Below, piece after piece: positions 43,253-51,291 of a stretch of 64,000 bases of DNA. Source of the stretch: a bacterium. GTDB lineage: Bacteria > Acidobacteriota > Thermoanaerobaculia > Multivoradales > J023. Every line of letters begins with the position of its first letter. Positions within the stretch are counted from its first letter, which is position 1. A program made the translations under genes and the position numbers. Location: NCBI GenBank assembly GCA_024226315.1, contig JAAELT010000725.1:53429-117428 (forward strand), written 5' to 3'. Under the pieces are notes generated by a model. That model made no database searches. It was not told the DNA's origin and worked only from the letters and a program-made list of their open reading frames with translations.

Positions 43253-44434
43253 ATGACCGAAGCCGTCATCGTGAGCGCCGCGCGCACCGCCGTGGGGCGG
43301 GCGAACAAGGGAACGCTGGCCGACTACCGGCCGGAAGACATGGGGGCCGCCGCCGTCGCCGAGGCCCTCCGCCGCGCCGAGGGGCTGGACCCGGCCGACA
43401 TCGACGACCTGATCATGGGCTGTGCCATGCCGGAAGGTTCGCAGGGCCTCAACATGGCACGGATCATCGCCCTGCGCGCCGGGCTGCCGAACGAGGTCGC
43501 GGCCCAGACCGTCAACCGCTTCTGCTCGTCGGGGCTGCAGACCATCGCCCTGGGGGCGCAGCAGATCATGGCCGGCATGGGAGACGTTGTGGTCGCCGGC
43601 GGCACCGAGTCGATGAGCGCCGTGCCGATGAGCGGCTTCCATTTCCGTCCCAACCCGTGGATGGTGGAGAACCGGCCCGAGGCCTACATCGGTATGGGCC
43701 TGACCGCCGAGAACGTCGCCCGCAAATACGGCATCAGCCGCGAGCAGGCAGACGACTTCTCGGCGCGGTCCCACGAGCGCGCCCTGGCGGCGATCTCAGA
43801 GGGCAAGTTCGCGGACGAGATCGTGCCGCTGGAGGTGGAGAAGACCGAGCTTAGTAACGGCGGCCGGGCAACGCGCACGGTCACCTTCTCGGTCGACGAG
43901 GGGCCGCGCCCGGGCTCGACGCCGGAAGTGCTGGGCAAGCTGCGGCCGGTGTTCCACGTCAAGGGCACGGTCACGGCCGGCAACAGCTCCCAGATGTCGG
44001 ACGGCGCGGCCGCCGTGGTGGTGATGTCGCGCGAGAAGGCCGACGAGCTGGGCCTCGCGCCCCTGGTGCGTTTCGTCAGCTTCGCGGTCGGCGGCGTGCC
44101 GCCGGAGGTCATGGGCATCGGCCCGGTGGTGGCGATCCCCAAGGCGCTGAAACGCGCCGGTCTCGAGGTCGGCGACATCGACGTCGTGGAGCTCAACGAG
44201 GCGTTCGGCTGCCAGGCCGTGGCGGTGATCCAGGAGGCCGGCCTTGATGCCGACAAGGTCAACGTCAACGGCGGCGCCATCGCCCTGGGTCATCCGCTCG
44301 GCGCTACCGGCGCCAAGCTCACCACCCAGATCATTCACGAGATGAAGCGTCGCGGCAGCCGCTACGGCATGGTTACCATGTGCATCGGCGGCGGCATGGG
44401 CGCGGCCGGGATCTTCGAGAACCTACAGAACTAG
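43253..44434 (+). CDS. fadA: acetyl-CoA C-acyltransferase (thiolase)
   Basis: A 393-residue thiolase completing the beta-oxidation cycle. Acyl-accepting Cys in 'NRFCSSGLQ'; catalytic 'NGGAIALGHPLGATGA' (His) and 'CIGGGMGAAGIFE' (second Cys); 'ELNEAFGCQAVAV'. AAAGGAG precedes ATG 43253. Its TAG stop overlaps the convergent gene's stop (CTAG, 44431-44434). Confidence 0.96.
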   Translation: MTEAVIVSAARTAVGRANKGTLADYRPEDMGAAAVAEALRRAEGLDPADIDDLIMGCAMPEGSQGLNMARIIALRAGLPNEVAAQTVNRFCSSGLQTIALGAQQIMAGMGDVVVAGGTESMSAVPMSGFHFRPNPWMVENRPEAYIGMGLTAENVARKYGISREQADDFSARSHERALAAISEGKFADEIVPLEVEKTELSNGGRATRTVTFSVDEGPRPGSTPEVLGKLRPVFHVKGTVTAGNSSQMSDGAAAVVVMSREKADELGLAPLVRFVSFAVGGVPPEVMGIGPVVAIPKALKRAGLEVGDIDVVELNEAFGCQAVAVIQEAGLDADKVNVNGGAIALGHPLGATGAKLTTQIIHEMKRRGSRYGMVTMCIGGGMGAAGIFENLQN

Positions 44435-45528
44435 CGCAACCGTGCTTCCCGTTCCTCGGGCGGCAGCTCGGCCAGTTCGCGGACGGCGGTGTAGAAGCTC
44501 TCGAGATCGCCGCCGTGCTGCTCCAAGAGCGCCTGGAAGCCGGGGACGAAATCGTGGTAGACGCCCACCGAGACCAGGCGGGCGTTGTTGAGCTCGCGCT
44601 CGAACCAGCGGTCATAGCCGATCGCGTTCTCGTCCTCGCCCCAGGACGACCGGAGCTGCCGGTAGTCGCGGGCGAGATCGTCGAAGAGCTCGCCCTTGCG
44701 CTGACGCTTCCGGTCCGGTGACTCGTCGCCCGTGTACATCTCCTGCAGTCGATCCCGGTAGGAGAGAACGAGCTCCACGAACTTTTCCTCCCTGCGCTTG
44801 CCGTCCAGGTAGCCCTCCAGGGTCGCCGGGTCCTGGCCGGTGGCCTCGATCCAGCGCTTCACGCCCTCGATCTCCACCGTCCTTGCGAAAGATTCGTTGA
44901 AGCGCGAGTCGTCCTGGACGTAGACGAGCTGGTGCGCCAGCTCGTGGAACAAGAGGCCGGCGAGGTGGACCTCCGGGTAGTCGATCACCGTCGAGAGCAC
45001 CGGGTCGTCGAACCAGCCGAGGGTGGAGTAGGCGCTGGCGCCGGCGACGTCGACATCCCAACCGTCGCGTGCGAGCCGCCCGGCGAACTTGCGTGCCCGG
45101 GCCTCGGAGAAGTAGCCGCGGTAGGACACGCAGCCGGCCACCGGGAAGCACCAGACTTTGGGCGTGACGTCGAGCTCCGGCGCCGCCACGACGTTCCAGA
45201 CCACGGCCCGCCGCCGGCCGCCATCGGCTTCGGGGGGCAGCTCGACGTAGGAGCGGTAGCTGCCGCCCGGCGGCAGGCCGAGCCGTGCGCTGGCGAACTC
45301 GCGGATGTTCTGTACCGCGGCGAGTTGACCGCGAAGGTCTTCCGGCGTGTCCGGGTCCGTCACCAGCCTGGCGATATCCCGTCGCTGGAGCATGATGCGG
45401 GCCTGACCGTAGGCCGCCTGGCCGTAGTAGCCGACGGTCGAGCAGCTCAAGAGGAAAGGCAGCATCAGGAGCGGCAGCACCCACCAGAGTAGGCGCCTGC
45501 GCTTCGGCTGATCAGAGGTCTCGCGCAA
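44431..45528 (-). CDS. putative zinc aminopeptidase lipoprotein (PF10023-type)
   Basis: A 365-residue lipoprotein (lipobox FLLSC after a hydrophobic run). Zinc motif 'LLFHELAHQLVYV' (HExxH) with 'FNESFARTVEIEG' providing the downstream Glu. 'CVSYRGYFSEARARKFAGRL' and 'GWDVDVAGASAYSTLGWFDD' are typical of the putative-aminopeptidase family PF10023. It starts at TTG 45528, immediately after the stop of the upstream gene, so it is in an operon with the propeller protein. Confidence 0.85.
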   Translation of the reverse strand: MRETSDQPKRRRLLWWVLPLLMLPFLLSCSTVGYYGQAAYGQARIMLQRRDIARLVTDPDTPEDLRGQLAAVQNIREFASARLGLPPGGSYRSYVELPPEADGGRRRAVVWNVVAAPELDVTPKVWCFPVAGCVSYRGYFSEARARKFAGRLARDGWDVDVAGASAYSTLGWFDDPVLSTVIDYPEVHLAGLLFHELAHQLVYVQDDSRFNESFARTVEIEGVKRWIEATGQDPATLEGYLDGKRREEKFVELVLSYRDRLQEMYTGDESPDRKRQRKGELFDDLARDYRQLRSSWGEDENAIGYDRWFERELNNARLVSVGVYHDFVPGFQALLEQHGGDLESFYTAVRELAELPPEEREARLR

Positions 45529-46884
45529 TCAGGAGTCTCTCGCCAGACAGTACAGATGTTTCTCGCCCCGCAGGTAGAGCTCGCCGCCGACCGCCGCCGG
45601 CGACGCCGAGAACGAGTCGTCGAGCTGATTGCGGGCCAGCACCACGGGCTTCTCCCCACGCTCGACGACCAGGGTCGCGCCGTTGCGGCTGGCGATGTAG
45701 ACGCGGCCCGCGGCGCCCACCGGCGAGGCGAAGATCATGCCCATGGACGGCAGGCGCACCGGCCCGTACAGCGTCTCGCCGGTGGCGGCGTCGAGGTTGG
45801 TGAGGAAGCCCTGGCTGTGCTTGAGGAACATCAGCATGCCGTCGTAGAGCAGGGGCGAGGGCACGTACGGCGTGTCGCGATCGCGCGTCCAGACGATCGC
45901 GTCGGTTCCGTTCACTTCGCCCGTGGCCTTCTCGAGCCGGATGGCGAGCATCGCCTGCCAGTCATAGCTGTTGCCGACGAAGACCATGCCGTCCGCCGCC
46001 ACCGGCGACGCCACGACGTTGCGCGATAGCCCGGCGGCCTGCCAGAGGACTTTTCCCGTGGCCAGATCGTAGGAGCGCACCCGCTTCGTCGCGCTGACGA
46101 TCACCTGCGCCTTGCCGGCGTTCTCCACGATGAGCGGCGTCGACCAGGAAGTGATCTCGTCGCGCGAGACTCTCCATCGTTCCTTTCCGGTGCGTTTGTC
46201 GAGCGCGACGACGAAGGACTCGCCCTGATGATCCCAGTTGACCACCACCGTATCGCCATGAAGCGCCGGCGAGGAGCCCTCGCCGTGGCCGTGACGCGAC
46301 AGCATGTCGCCGAAGTCCTTGTTCCACACCGGCTCGCCGTCGAGTCCCAGGCAGTGGAGGCCGCGCGAGCCGAAGAAGGCGTAGAGGCGTTCGCCGTCGG
46401 TGATTGCCGAGCTCGAGGCCCAGGTGCCGGTCTCGTGGGTGCCCTCGTGCGGCTGCTCGTCGCGCACCGCGCGTTGCCACGAGATCTTGCCGCCCTCGCG
46501 ATCGACCGCCAGCACGACGAACTTCTGGCGGCGGGAAGCGGGCAGGTTGTGGTGCGCGCCATGGTCGTGCTCTTCCGGGGCCGCGAGGGCCTCGCCATGG
46601 GGAATGGCGGTGGTGAGGAAGACGCGGTCGCCCCAGATGATCGGGGTGGAGTGTCCGCTGCCGGGCAGTTCGACCTTCCAGCGGACGTTGTCTTCCTCCG
46701 ACCACTTCACCGGCGGGTCGGCTCGCGGCGCCACGCCCGTGGCCAGCGGGCCGCGCCACTGCGGCCACTGATCGAGAGGATCGATGGCGGATCCGGCGGT
46801 CGTGGGGCTGGCAGCCAGGGCCGCGGTGGACGGCGCCGTGATGGTCAGGAAGACGAGCGTCACAAGCCCGAGCAGATGCTTCAT
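45529..46884 (-). CDS. secreted PQQ-like beta-propeller protein
   Basis: A 451-residue protein with a signal peptide (MKHLLGLVTLVFLTITAPST..., cleavage near ALAA). It has repeated propeller blades ('QWPQWRGPLATGVAP', 'WKVELPGSGHSTPIIWGDRV', 'ALDKRTGKERWRVSRDEITS', 'SYDLATGKVLWQAAG', 'NLDAATGETLYGPV'), the PQQ-repeat pattern of WD-like secreted proteins. No enzyme motif; probably not a true PQQ dehydrogenase. ATG 46884 is preferred over the ORF start at 46938 because it opens the signal peptide. Confidence 0.88.
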   Translation of the reverse strand: MKHLLGLVTLVFLTITAPSTAALAASPTTAGSAIDPLDQWPQWRGPLATGVAPRADPPVKWSEEDNVRWKVELPGSGHSTPIIWGDRVFLTTAIPHGEALAAPEEHDHGAHHNLPASRRQKFVVLAVDREGGKISWQRAVRDEQPHEGTHETGTWASSSAITDGERLYAFFGSRGLHCLGLDGEPVWNKDFGDMLSRHGHGEGSSPALHGDTVVVNWDHQGESFVVALDKRTGKERWRVSRDEITSWSTPLIVENAGKAQVIVSATKRVRSYDLATGKVLWQAAGLSRNVVASPVAADGMVFVGNSYDWQAMLAIRLEKATGEVNGTDAIVWTRDRDTPYVPSPLLYDGMLMFLKHSQGFLTNLDAATGETLYGPVRLPSMGMIFASPVGAAGRVYIASRNGATLVVERGEKPVVLARNQLDDSFSASPAAVGGELYLRGEKHLYCLARDS

Positions 46885-46933
46885 GGAGCCTAGTTTATGG
46901 GCTCTGGGGTCGATGTATAGATGATCTGCGATA

Positions 46934-47810
46934 TGCAAGCTGCCGTTCCGCTCCTCGGACCAGACTTCGCTGCTCTATCAAATCGCCCACGAGAACCCGT
47001 TTCAGGATCCCGAGGTCACGGCCCGGCTGGGGCTGGGGACTCGGCGATTCCTCGAGAAGTTCCTCGAGAAGTGCCTGGCCAAGGAGCCGGGGGGACGCCG
47101 CCGGCAATCGCGACCTGAAGATGATCCAGGTCACGGTGGCCGATGCCCCGGCGACCACCGCCGAGGCGTCGCCGGCAGCCACCGGCGGGGAGGGACCCGC
47201 TCGTCCGCGAGCGTCGGGCCCGCCGCGCTTCGCCGACCGTGCCGACGGCACCCTGCTGGATACCCGCGCCGGGCTCACCTGGACCACGAGGCCGAGCGAG
47301 AGCGCCCTGGCATGGAAGGCCTCGAAGGGCTACTGTAGAAAGCTCGAGCTCGGCCGCCAGGAAGACTGGATGCTGCCCACCATCGAGGAGCTCGAAGAGC
47401 TGCACCGCGCCGGCTCCGGTGCGCCCGGATCGGCGGCGCTGACCTTCCCCGTCAGCCTGGCCTGGAGCGCCAGCAAGAGCGGCTCCGGCAAAGCCTGGGC
47501 CTTCGACTTCAGCCAGGGACAGCGCGCCGAGCAGGCCCTCGCGGGAGACGGAGCCACCGTGAAAGCCTTGTGCGTGCGCCGCGACCAACCGCAACGCCGC
47601 CCGCAGCTCCAGGGCTTCGAGCCGCCCGATCTCGGAGGTGGCGTCGGCGGCCAGCCTCCACCTCGCGGAGGTGGAGGTGCCCAGCCGCCACCTCGTGGCG
47701 GTGGAGGAGGCCAGGGGCCGGGCGGTCCCGGCAACGCCCAGGGCAACTCCCAGGACGGCGGCGGAGGCGGGCAAGGCAGCAAGAAGGGCGGCAAGCCCGG
47801 CGGCGGTTGA
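46934..47810 (+). pseudogene. Ser/Thr kinase C-lobe plus DUF1566 relic
   Basis: From 46934, in the frame of base 46934, the sequence reads 'KLPFRSSDQTSLLYQIAHEN', then 'FLEKFLEKCLAKEPGGRRR'. This is the end of a eukaryote-like kinase domain without the rest. A frame change near 47110 leads into the open frame 47121-47810 (229 residues): 'FADRADGTLLDTRAGLTWTT', then 'RQEDWMLPTIEELEEL', the DUF1566/Lcl-type domain often fused behind such kinases. A Gly/Pro/Gln-rich tail follows, with two copies of a GGQPPPRGGGG-like unit. I read it as a decayed kinase-DUF1566 gene; the 229-residue part could still be expressed. Confidence 0.6.
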
Positions 47811-47849
47811 GCGGCGGTTCCTTCCCAGGCTCAGCAGGGTGGCGGTCGG

Positions 47850-47879
47850 GATAGGGCGGAGCACGGGCTCCGCCCTATC
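47850..47879. terminator. strong hairpin between convergent genes
   Basis: GATAGGGCGGAG (47850-47861), CACGGG loop, CTCCGCCCTATC (47868-47879): a perfect 12-bp stem between the kinase relic and the collagen-like gene. There is no T-run on either strand, so it may act as a barrier or RNA stabiliser rather than a classical terminator. Confidence 0.55.
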
Positions 47880-47978
47880 GAAGTCCCCTACAGATAGAAC
47901 CGGCACCAGGGTTGAGGCTTCGGCATGGAGAACCTGGCACCCGGCACCATGCCCCAGCAAGTCGGGATCGGCGATGGT

Positions 47979-49421
47979 TCAGTTGAATTGAACCGCACAT
48001 GCACAGCAAAGTGCCCAGGTCAGGCCGCTCTCACCGGGTGCGATGGTTTTTGAACAGCTCTGGCTGCCGGAGGCAGCGTTGCACGACACCGTGTTGAAAA
48101 TGGAGCGCACGATGTATTCCTCCGACAGAACCTGATCTGGGCATGTCCCAGAGCAGTTGTACTGGCTGTTCCCGGTGTCTTTCGTGCAACTCACACTCGT
48201 CGTGATCGATGGACCCGGGTCCCCTTGGTCTCCCTGGATACCCTGGACACCCTGGATACCCGGGTCTCCTTTGTCGCCTTTGTCTCCTTTGTCGCCTTTG
48301 AGTCCCTGGATACCCTGGATACCCTGGTCTCCTTTGTCTCCCTTGTCGCCCTTGACTCCCTGGACACCCTGGATACCCTGGTCTCCTTTGTCTCCCTTGT
48401 CTCCTTTAACTCCCTGGACTCCCTGGATACCCTGGTCTCCTTTGTCTCCCTTGTCGCCTTTGACTCCCTGGACACCCTGGATACCCTGGTCTCCTTTGTC
48501 TCCCTTGTCTCCCTTGTCTCCTTTGTCGCCTTTGACTCCCTGGATACCCTGGATACCCTGGTCGCCTTTTTCTCCCTGAGGACCTTGGAGTCCCTGAGGA
48601 CCACGTGGACCCACTGGACCTCGCGGCCCCCGCGGACCGACCAGCCCCGTCGGATCGCCGACCCATTGCCCGCCGCCATTCACGATGGTGTTGCCGTTGA
48701 CCTTGATCAGGCCGTGCACGTCGAGGGATGGTTGCATTTCGAACGGCAGAGGCTCTGGGGCTGGTCTCGCAAGCTCCGATTCCGCCGGCCCGATGTCGGA
48801 GTCCGTGCCGCCGATCCTGACCGACCCGGCGAAATAGGAGTCCCGCGCGTCGGCCCACCAGCTCGGATTACCGCCAACGCCGATCCTGGCGACGAGGGTG
48901 TCCTTACCGGTGTAGAATTTGTGCCCGATCCTCTGCGGGCTCGTCGGGCCCGGGCCGTAGCGGAGGTGGTCGGTTTCGGTGCCGATCGCGTATGGGGAGG
49001 TACCTTCTCCTTTACCCGGCCACAGCTGGATCTTGCCCGCGCGGTGCTCGGCGTCGCCTAGCAGCAGATCGCCGCCCCGGATGTCGAGCCGGGTCTGGGG
49101 CCCCTCGGTGCCGATGCCGACGTTGCCGTCCGGCAGCCAGGACATCACCTCGAGCCCCATGAACCGGAGCCGGAAGCGATCGTCCGGATCGTCTCCCCAC
49201 ATGATTTCCGACAGGCTCTCGCCGCTGTTGACTCTGAGCTCCATGGAGTCGTCGCCGTCGGTGAGGAGCAACGAGTCCTGCGTCGGTTCGCCGAGCCTCT
49301 CCTTGCTCGGTTCGGTGCTCGTGACGCCCGTGTCGGGCTGCTCCCTCTGCCCCCACGCCGGGGCGGCGACTCGCAGTGCTGCGATCATCATGATCGCCAG
49401 GATGATGGTTGCTTTTCTCAT
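47979..49421 (-). CDS. secreted collagen-like protein
   Basis: A 480-residue protein with a signal peptide (MRKATIILAIMMIAALRVAA..., cleavage near PAWGQ). The N-terminal ~260 residues include 'DGNVGIGTEGPQTRLDIRGG', a pattern seen in tail-fibre-like proteins that carry short trimerising repeats. A collagen-like stretch of about 120 residues of G-x-y triplets follows (GPRGPRGPVGPRGPQG, then GDKGDKGDQGIQGVQG units). The C-terminal ~65 residues have eight Cys (CTKDTGNSQYNC...CCACAVQFN), likely disulphide-bonded. GGGAGC precedes ATG 49421. Probably forms a surface trimer. Confidence 0.88.
   Translation of the reverse strand: MRKATIILAIMMIAALRVAAPAWGQREQPDTGVTSTEPSKERLGEPTQDSLLLTDGDDSMELRVNSGESLSEIMWGDDPDDRFRLRFMGLEVMSWLPDGNVGIGTEGPQTRLDIRGGDLLLGDAEHRAGKIQLWPGKGEGTSPYAIGTETDHLRYGPGPTSPQRIGHKFYTGKDTLVARIGVGGNPSWWADARDSYFAGSVRIGGTDSDIGPAESELARPAPEPLPFEMQPSLDVHGLIKVNGNTIVNGGGQWVGDPTGLVGPRGPRGPVGPRGPQGLQGPQGEKGDQGIQGIQGVKGDKGDKGDKGDKGDQGIQGVQGVKGDKGDKGDQGIQGVQGVKGDKGDKGDQGIQGVQGVKGDKGDKGDQGIQGIQGLKGDKGDKGDKGDPGIQGVQGIQGDQGDPGPSITTSVSCTKDTGNSQYNCSGTCPDQVLSEEYIVRSIFNTVSCNAASGSQSCSKTIAPGESGLTWALCCACAVQFN
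48225..48590. repeat. triplet-codon tandem repeats encoding the collagen region
   Basis: Near-identical 45- to 54-bp units (on the plus strand, CCCTGGATACCCTGG alternating with TCTCCTTTGTCTCCC) recur across the region. They encode G-x-y triplets on the minus strand. The high DNA identity suggests recent expansion. Confidence 0.85.
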
Positions 49422-49614
49422 GATCTTGCTCCCAAATCTGAGTTAGAGGATTCTGGACATGCTCGGCTCTACCGCAAAGGCGGTGCCAGAGAAGCTCTCC
49501 CGAAGCGAAGTGAGACGCCGGTCTCGGGTTGAGGCAGAGCCTGCGGGCGTTTCCGCCGGTTCTGGAGATCCCGCCGGCAGTGGCCGTTCGAAGATCGCCT
49601 GCGCACAGTGTGCG

Positions 49615-49672
49615 TGTTGCCGCGCACTCGTGCGTGTTGCCGCGCACTCGTGCGCGCTACCGCGCACTCTGT
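49615..49672. repeat. ~20-bp tandem repeat
   Basis: About three copies of CGTGTTGCCGCGCACTCGTG-like units lie in the gap between the collagen-like gene and the ketopantoate-reductase fragment. No function is evident. Confidence 0.65.
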
Positions 49673-49877
49673 GGCCGGAAAGGGCGGCGATGAGGCACGG
49701 GCGGTGGCGGTCGACGAGCTCACCGGCCGGGCCTGGATCTTCGGCGACGAAACCCTGCGCGCGATCGATTTCGACGGCCTGCCGGTGGTGAGCGCGCCGC
49801 TCGCCGGAGTGGGCGGCGGCGCCCGCCACCCTGCCGGTGGACGATCCCGCCGGCCCGCAGGCGATCGCCGCCGACCG

Positions 49878-49997
49878 CCAGCGCAGGTGCTCGCCGCGGG
49901 CGATGAAGACCACCCGCTCGCCGGCCCGGGCCAGACGGGCACCGAAGTAGCCGCCGACTCCTCCGGCGCCGACGACGGCGATGCGCAGGGGCGACAT
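49878..49997 (-). pseudogene. ketopantoate reductase N-terminal fragment
   Basis: About 40 codons from ATG 49997 read 'MSPLRIAVVGAGGVGGYFGA', then 'RLARAGERVVFIARGEHL'. This is the NADP-binding start of PanE/ApbA-type 2-dehydropantoate 2-reductases (GxGxxG, then ARGxHL). The remainder of the ~300-residue enzyme is missing; the frame continues as Arg/Ala-rich noise to 49443. The segment 49422-49877 holds this noise, the 20-bp repeats, and a short plus-strand stretch (AVDELTGRAWIFGDETLRAI) that faintly resembles a propeller blade; I see no intact gene there. Confidence 0.65.
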
Positions 49998-50076
49998 GAC
50001 TGCGGGAGTATGGCTCCGTCGGCCTGGTCGGAGTCCTGTGTGGACAGCCCGACCTACCGCTACCCCTACGGCAGAG

Positions 50077-50475
50077 TCACGGTCGACTTGCCGCCAGGTG
50101 GTCGCGGATCCAAGCGCCCAGCTCCTCCTCGGAGAGCCGACCCTCGGCGAGCCGGAGGAATGTCGAGTACTTCTCCTCCTGGGAGGCGACGAAGTCGGAG
50201 CCGTTCAGCCGGAGAAAGGTTCGGCAGACGACGTAGGCCGTGCGCTTGTTGCCGTCGACGAACGGATGATTGCGGGCGATGCCGAAGGCGTACGAGGCGG
50301 CCAGCGCCGCCAGGTCGGGCTCTGATTCGGAGTAGGCGAGGAGGTTCTTCGGCCTGGCGAGGGCCGAATCCAAGAGGCCCTGATCCCGGATGCCTTCACC
50401 GCCACCGTGCTCGCTCAGTTGCCGCCAGTGAATGGCGAGTACCACCGGATCCTCGATCCAGACCGGCTCTCCCAT
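50077..50475 (-). CDS. doc: Doc-type toxin (Fic fold)
   Basis: A 132-residue Fic/Doc protein with the active-site motif HPFVDGNKRTA. 'GLLDSALARPKNLLAY' and 'LAASYAFGIARNHPF' are typical of Doc, a kinase that phosphorylates and inactivates EF-Tu. ATG 50475 directly follows the antitoxin stop (TAAATG). Confidence 0.9.
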   Translation of the reverse strand: MGEPVWIEDPVVLAIHWRQLSEHGGGEGIRDQGLLDSALARPKNLLAYSESEPDLAALAASYAFGIARNHPFVDGNKRTAYVVCRTFLRLNGSDFVASQEEKYSTFLRLAEGRLSEEELGAWIRDHLAASRP

Positions 50476-50700
50476 TTACTCGGCCAGCTTGCGCAAGACG
50501 TCGCGGTCTTCGCGCATCACTTTCTCAGCGGCTTCCATCTGCGTGGCGAAGTCGGGATCGTAGGGCGTCAGCTCGATTCCTCTCGGCGTTTCGACGAAAT
50601 AGAGCCGGTCGCCTTTGTCCACACGCAGGCGCTGCAAGATCTCTCGCGGCAGGATGACGCCGGTCGAGTTGCCGATGGCGGTGAGCTTGAGGGCTTTCAT
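50476..50700 (-). CDS. AbrB/MazE-type antitoxin
   Basis: A 74-residue SpoVT-AbrB-like DNA-binding protein: 'KALKLTAIGNSTGVILPREI', then 'LRVDKGDRLYFVETPRGIEL', then a charged C-terminal helix (ATQMEAAEKVMREDRDVLRK) likely to neutralise Doc. Coupled to doc with no gap. Pairing of AbrB-type antitoxins with Doc is less common than Phd-Doc but known. Confidence 0.9.
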   Translation of the reverse strand: MKALKLTAIGNSTGVILPREILQRLRVDKGDRLYFVETPRGIELTPYDPDFATQMEAAEKVMREDRDVLRKLAE

Positions 50701-50805
50701 TCACGAACCTCCGAACTCGATCTTATAACAGAAGTTATAACTCGATTCGTCCGGAGAACAAGCCGCGGCGGAATAGTAGGTGGGCCTCGCCTGTTGTCCC
50801 TGCCG

Positions 50806-51144
50806 ATGCCCAAGCTCCGCATCCCCCTCTACCTGGCTCTGGTGCTCCTCTGCGTGTCGCTGACCGGCGACCTGGACGCCCATGGGGCGGTCACGAGCGC
50901 GGACGGCAGCTGGTGTCAGCCGGCGCGAGTCCCCGAAGGCGGCTTCTCCGGCGGCCTCCTGCTCGAGATCGCCGAGCCGGTGGGCATTGGCAACCAGGCG
51001 GATCACTCGGCCGCGGCGGTGCTCGACGCGGCCGCTCTCAGGAGCCCCCACGGCGATTCGGGCTCCCGCGCCCAGGGCGTAGCGGCGGCGCCGCCGGCTC
51101 CCTCCACACCTCTCTATCTCAGTCACTGCGTCTTTCTCTGTTGA
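50806..51144 (+). CDS. possible small secreted protein
   Basis: A 112-residue frame with a plausible signal peptide (MPKLRIPLYLALVLLCVSLTG), then a Gly/Ala-rich stretch and a C-terminus with two Cys. No family recognised and no clear ribosome site. An overlapping minus-strand frame exists, so this may be noise. Confidence 0.25.
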   Translation: MPKLRIPLYLALVLLCVSLTGDLDAHGAVTSADGSWCQPARVPEGGFSGGLLLEIAEPVGIGNQADHSAAAVLDAAALRSPHGDSGSRAQGVAAAPPAPSTPLYLSHCVFLC

Positions 51145-51187
51145 GCGTCCCCCGGGGCACCGAGGCCCCGGCGCGCTGACGAGACCG

Positions 51188-51205
51188 AAGAGCCGCGCGG
51201 CTCTT
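51188..51205. other. perfect 18-bp palindrome in SecDF leader
   Basis: AAGAGCCGCGCGGCTCTT lies 87 bp upstream of the SecDF-like start. The wider leader (51145-51291) has other GC-rich inverted pairs. It could be a leader hairpin or protein-binding site; no T-run follows. Confidence 0.45.
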
Positions 51206-51291
51206 CCCGACGCACGAACAACCGGCTCGCGCGCCGTTCAGGCGCGTGGACGCCCATGGACCCGCGGGAATCGCGGGCAAGGAGACTGAGA

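Noticed and set aside
48157..48579. Plus-strand frame rich in Pro/Ser/Leu/Trp
   Set aside because: It is the antisense of the collagen repeats and purely a product of their periodicity.
49608..50657. Plus-strand open frame of 349 codons
   Set aside because: It crosses the 20-bp repeats, the panE fragment and the Doc gene on the other strand. A short propeller-like stretch at its start is too weak to call.
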